A DNA stretch of 7,788 nucleotides from an uncultured Phycisphaerae bacterium (GTDB lineage: Bacteria > Planctomycetota > Phycisphaerae > Phycisphaerales > SM1A02), in NCBI GenBank assembly GCA_937899935.1, contig CALCOW010000406.1, forward strand, positions 1-7,788. The letters run 5' to 3'. This document shows, in pieces, positions 5,640 through 7,788 of the stretch. The position numbers and the translations under genes were made by a program. A model generated the notes under the pieces. The model was not told the origin of the DNA. It ran no database searches and saw only the letters and a program-made list of their open reading frames with translations. Numbering within the stretch: the first letter of the stretch is position 1; each line of letters opens with the position of its first letter.

Positions 5640-7226
5640 ATGCAGTCAGACACGCAAAAAAAAACGATGCTTTTTGCATTGGCAACATCAGTTTCCTTGA
5701 GCTTTTATTCCCTGACTATGGGCGACACTCTATTCGTTGACTGTATGGGTAGCGGGGACTACGAAACACTTCAAGACGCTGTTGACAACGCTGTCTCAGG
5801 CGACACTCTCAAAGTACTTCCTTGTACGTACGATGTAAATAATGTACTTGGAAGTGTCGATATCCATGCCAAAGATCTTGAAATCGTCGGGATTGACGGA
5901 CGCGAAGAAACAACCATTGAAATCACAGGACCTTTCGCCATTGAAATATCAGGCGGGGAATCACCCATTGTCTCACTTACAGGATTCACGATCCAAGGCA
6001 ATAGTGAATTTGGTAGCTCAAGCGCTGTTATTCAACGCTCCGGTCGCTTGACTATTGACGAGTGCACGCTCCGCAACAATGGCAGCAGTACTGAAAATGG
6101 TGGTGCCATAGACGCACAGAGCTTTGATTCACTCACCATTAATGACACCGTCTTCACTAACAATGAGGCCAACAATTATGGCGGTGCTATCTATATTGAT
6201 AATGGCAATTCCAACGCTTTGGTGCAACTGAGCAACACTGATTTTAGTGGCAATAATTCTTCTGACATAGGCGGAGCTCTCTACTGTAAAGATGCCTCAA
6301 TACTTATTCGTAATTCAGCGTTTTCAAATAATAAAACCTTTGATGTAGCAGGAGCGTTTTATTACAAAAGCACTGAGTTATCGCAGGCCGCAACTCTCCG
6401 AAATACATCATTTACTAGCAACGTTGCTGATTCTGATGGTGGCGCTACTTATCTTGATGAGGGACCAGGATCGGCCACCTTGATTGGATGCGTTTTTACC
6501 AGCAATTGGTCTCGGCTTGCTGGCACCTACGGCGGGGCTCTACAAATCTATGGTATCGAAACCAACGTCACCGATTGCAAGTTTTCGCTTAATTCCGCGG
6601 ACCAAAGCGGCGCTGTAGACGTATACGAATCATCAGCTCATTTTACTGATTGTGTATTCAAGAAAAATACTGCCTTCCTGCAAGGTGGAGCCATCGGCAC
6701 TGAGGACTCACAAGTCAGCATAAGCAATAGCAAGTTTGTCAAGAACGCCTCAGATACCTATGGATTGGGCGGCGCTATTTTTGCTCTCACTTCAGATATT
6801 GAGATGAGCAATGTACGTTTCATTAAAAATCAAGCGACTCAAGGCGGTGCTTTTTATGCCAACCTTTGCCCGAATACCAAATTGAGCAACTGTGTTTTTA
6901 AGAAGAATGCTGCAGACGTTGAATCGACGAGCCCAGATCTTAAGAATGCTGGTGGCGCCATCTTTCTGAAAGACTTGTCTTTCAACTTAAAAGGCCTGAA
7001 AGTACAACGAAATCGTACTGCTCTAAGTGCCGGTGGCATCTATCTCAGCAACGCGACAGGAAAAATTGGCAAGTGCACCATTGAAGACAACGAACACCAC
7101 GGACTTCAAATAACTGGTGACGGCTCTTCCGTTGAAATTCAGAAAACCACTTCATGTCAGAATGGCTCCAAAGATGTTAAGGGCTCTTATACGGATAATG
7201 GAGACAACTCGATATGTAAAGATTAA
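5640..7226 (+). CDS. Secreted right-handed beta-helix protein with Pmp-like GGAI/FxxN repeats
   Basis: The 528-residue protein starts with a signal-peptide-like segment (QKKTMLFALATSVSLSFYSL, residues 6-25). Residues 30-80 are the usual cap of pectin-lyase-like folds: FVDCMGSGDYETLQDAVDNA followed by GDTLKVLPCTY. Then about twelve coils follow, each carrying a GGA(I/L/F/T) turn and an FxxN turn. GG turns are at 154, 181, 211, 267, 298, 349, 377, 402, 438 and 465, with degenerate AGAF 237 and SGAV 323. FxxN-type turns run from 144 to 458. This is the pattern of chlamydial polymorphic membrane protein repeats, also frequent in large surface proteins of Planctomycetota. There is no autotransporter barrel, LPxTG, PEP-CTERM or C-terminal membrane segment, and it ends with SCQN...YTDNGDNSICKD. 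Start ATG 5640 is chosen because it gives the signal peptide and has GGGG at 5628-5631; upstream in-frame ATGs at 5556 and 5607 lie in the structured leader. A binding or adhesive surface role is likelier than catalysis, since no lyase catalytic residues are evident. Confidence 0.9.
   Translation: MQSDTQKKTMLFALATSVSLSFYSLTMGDTLFVDCMGSGDYETLQDAVDNAVSGDTLKVLPCTYDVNNVLGSVDIHAKDLEIVGIDGREETTIEITGPFAIEISGGESPIVSLTGFTIQGNSEFGSSSAVIQRSGRLTIDECTLRNNGSSTENGGAIDAQSFDSLTINDTVFTNNEANNYGGAIYIDNGNSNALVQLSNTDFSGNNSSDIGGALYCKDASILIRNSAFSNNKTFDVAGAFYYKSTELSQAATLRNTSFTSNVADSDGGATYLDEGPGSATLIGCVFTSNWSRLAGTYGGALQIYGIETNVTDCKFSLNSADQSGAVDVYESSAHFTDCVFKKNTAFLQGGAIGTEDSQVSISNSKFVKNASDTYGLGGAIFALTSDIEMSNVRFIKNQATQGGAFYANLCPNTKLSNCVFKKNAADVESTSPDLKNAGGAIFLKDLSFNLKGLKVQRNRTALSAGGIYLSNATGKIGKCTIEDNEHHGLQITGDGSSVEIQKTTSCQNGSKDVKGSYTDNGDNSICKD
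5656..5664 (+). repeat. A9 homopolymer in codons 6-9 of the beta-helix gene
   Basis: Nine consecutive A residues encode part of Gln-Lys-Lys-Thr just after the start codon. Such runs can cause transcriptional slippage or slipped-strand mutation, which would shift the frame before the signal peptide is completed. In this window the frame is intact. Confidence 0.9.
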
Positions 7227-7267
7227 AAGCATGGCTCTTCCATCCACCAATTAACTCACTGACAACC

Positions 7268-7294
7268 GCCCGGTGCTCGATGGCCGGGCTGTTT
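7268..7294 (+). terminator. Terminator-like hairpin after the beta-helix gene
   Basis: GCCCGG (7268-7273) pairs with CCGGGC (7284-7289), 6 G-C pairs around a 10-nt loop, followed by TGTTTCAT. It lies 41 nt after the stop codon. The T-tract is short, so termination strength is uncertain. Confidence 0.6.
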
Positions 7295-7451
7295 CATAGT
7301 TCAATCAAGTTCCCTGCATCGAGTAGAGACACATTCGATTTCAGCGAGCCAGAAGATCACGGCCAGCCAGATAACTTCATTTCTGGACCTTTCAAGGCAT
7401 TAAAGCTTCAGTCCCTTTGTTGATTCCTCCATCAATTGTGACCTTTGTGAG

Positions 7452-7596
7452 GCCAGATCGAGTACTGTGTGGGGCTTGATCAGACGCCACTGGCAGAATC
7501 AGATGTGATTCTGACCGCGGGGGGAGGCGTTCTGTGTAGTACATAGGGTGATTTTAATCACATTCACAATATCCCCCCGCCAGACTTTCTTAAGTC
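7452..7596 (+). promoter_or_regulatory. Structured 5' leader of the DEAD-box helicase gene
   Basis: Four nested or consecutive elements can be drawn. First, GCCAGATCGAG (7452-7462) pairs with CTTGAT (7475-7480) and, past a bulge, CTGGC (7490-7494). Second, CAGAATC (7494-7500) pairs with GATTCTG (7507-7513) around 6 nt. Third, GCGGGGGGA (7517-7525) pairs perfectly with TCCCCCCGC (7572-7580), enclosing a small hairpin GTGAT/ATCAC (7548-7552 and 7557-7561). Fourth, GACTT (7583-7587) pairs with AAGTC (7592-7596). No SD precedes the start at 7624. Known DEAD-box helicase genes such as deaD/csdA and crhR have long, autoregulated or temperature-dependent leaders, so a similar role is inferred here. 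Confidence 0.5.
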
Positions 7597-7623
7597 ACTT
7601 CTCTTATACGGATTCAAATATCA

Positions 7624-7788
7624 ATGAGCTTTTCCGCACTGCAACTTGCAGAGCCTATCCTTCGTGCAGTCACAGACAAGGGCTATACCACCGCTACCGA
7701 AATTCAGACTGCTGCCATTCCCCCCGCCCTTTCTGGACGCGATGTTCTTGGCACCGCTCAAACCGGAACTGGAAAAACCTGTGCTTTT
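7624..7788 (+). CDS. rhlE: DEAD-box ATP-dependent RNA helicase, N-terminal 55 residues
   Basis: The frame starts at ATG 7624 and runs off the right edge. It contains the complete helicase entry region: the Q-motif segment with Phe3, GY at 20-21, T25-E-I-Q28 and AIP at 31-33, followed by GRDVLGTAQTGTGKT (38-52), which is the strand plus motif I (Walker A, Lys51 and Thr52 binding ATP phosphates). The opening MSF..L.L...ILRAV...GY is the style of RhlE-type helicases, which remodel RNA in ribosome assembly, mRNA decay and cold adaptation. The DEAD box, motifs III-VI and any C-terminal tail are outside the window, so the subfamily is tentative. In the Q motif Glu26 replaces the more common Pro of TPIQ. 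No SD precedes the start, and translation is likely governed by the structured leader. Confidence 0.95.
   Translation, partial: MSFSALQLAEPILRAVTDKGYTTATEIQTAAIPPALSGRDVLGTAQTGTGKTCAF

Larger units (their letters stand above)
7227..7623. other. Intergenic region: terminator and structured leader of the helicase gene
   Basis: No protein gene is supported in this 397-nt stretch. It contains a terminator-like hairpin for the beta-helix gene (7268-7294), a relatively featureless part (about 7295-7440) that probably holds the helicase promoter although no clear -35/-10 pair is visible, and a hairpin-rich leader (7452-7596). A 47-codon frame at 7280-7423 starts inside the terminator hairpin and is not called. 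Confidence 0.6.

Noticed and set aside
7280..7423. Plus-strand 47-codon frame after the beta-helix gene
   Set aside because: Its ATG lies in the loop of the terminator-like hairpin, it has no SD, and its composition is unremarkable.
1..7788. Mobile element, CRISPR array, tRNA or defence system
   Set aside because: I saw no transposase, integrase, spaced direct repeats, tRNA T-loop signature with acceptor stem, or defence-gene motifs on either strand.

Overview
The window carries seven protein genes, two of them cut by the window edges. No rRNA, tRNA, CRISPR array, insertion sequence or phage gene was seen. Base composition is moderate. Several genes have readable Shine-Dalgarno (SD) sequences and others have none. 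A secreted right-handed beta-helix protein built of GGA(I/L)...FxxN coils, a secreted Gly-Lys-Ile-Thr repeat protein, an orphan sulfotransferase and a RhlE-type helicase together suggest a free-living, probably aquatic bacterium. The C-terminal signature of the beta-helix protein (a CxN...YTDxGDN..C pattern) reminds me of Planctomycetota, especially Phycisphaerae. That assignment is inference from recalled protein style and was not tested by any search.

Layout from left to right. Positions 1-332 (minus) hold the N-terminal part of a secreted HSL-type alpha/beta hydrolase that runs off the left edge. After a 399-nt non-coding stretch comes a PAPS-dependent-type sulfotransferase (732-1685, plus). 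It converges on a methionine gamma-lyase-like PLP enzyme (1725-2984, minus). Upstream of that, and separated from it by a strong intrinsic terminator (3100-3142), is a secreted repeat protein (3170-4213, minus) with eight short Gly-Lys-Ile-Thr-type modules, two of them in a recent 141-bp tandem duplication. It is divergent from a cytoplasmic SMP-30/gluconolactonase-family enzyme (4527-5441, plus). A 198-nt leader then precedes the beta-helix protein (5640-7226, plus). A long structured leader (about 7430-7623) precedes a DEAD-box RNA helicase cut by the right edge (7624 onward).

The genes do not form an obvious pathway or operon: almost every one has its own flanking gap, and strands alternate. 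The sulfotransferase and the methionine gamma-lyase both touch sulfur chemistry but converge, so co-regulation is not implied. I see no convincing multi-gene new system. The most interesting signals are non-coding. In the leader of the beta-helix gene, a possible three-way junction exposes a 7-nt segment that is perfectly complementary to the ribosome-binding region. The leader of the helicase gene has a 9-bp G6/C6 stem plus other hairpins, which fits the known habit of RNA helicase genes to be controlled through long 5' UTRs.
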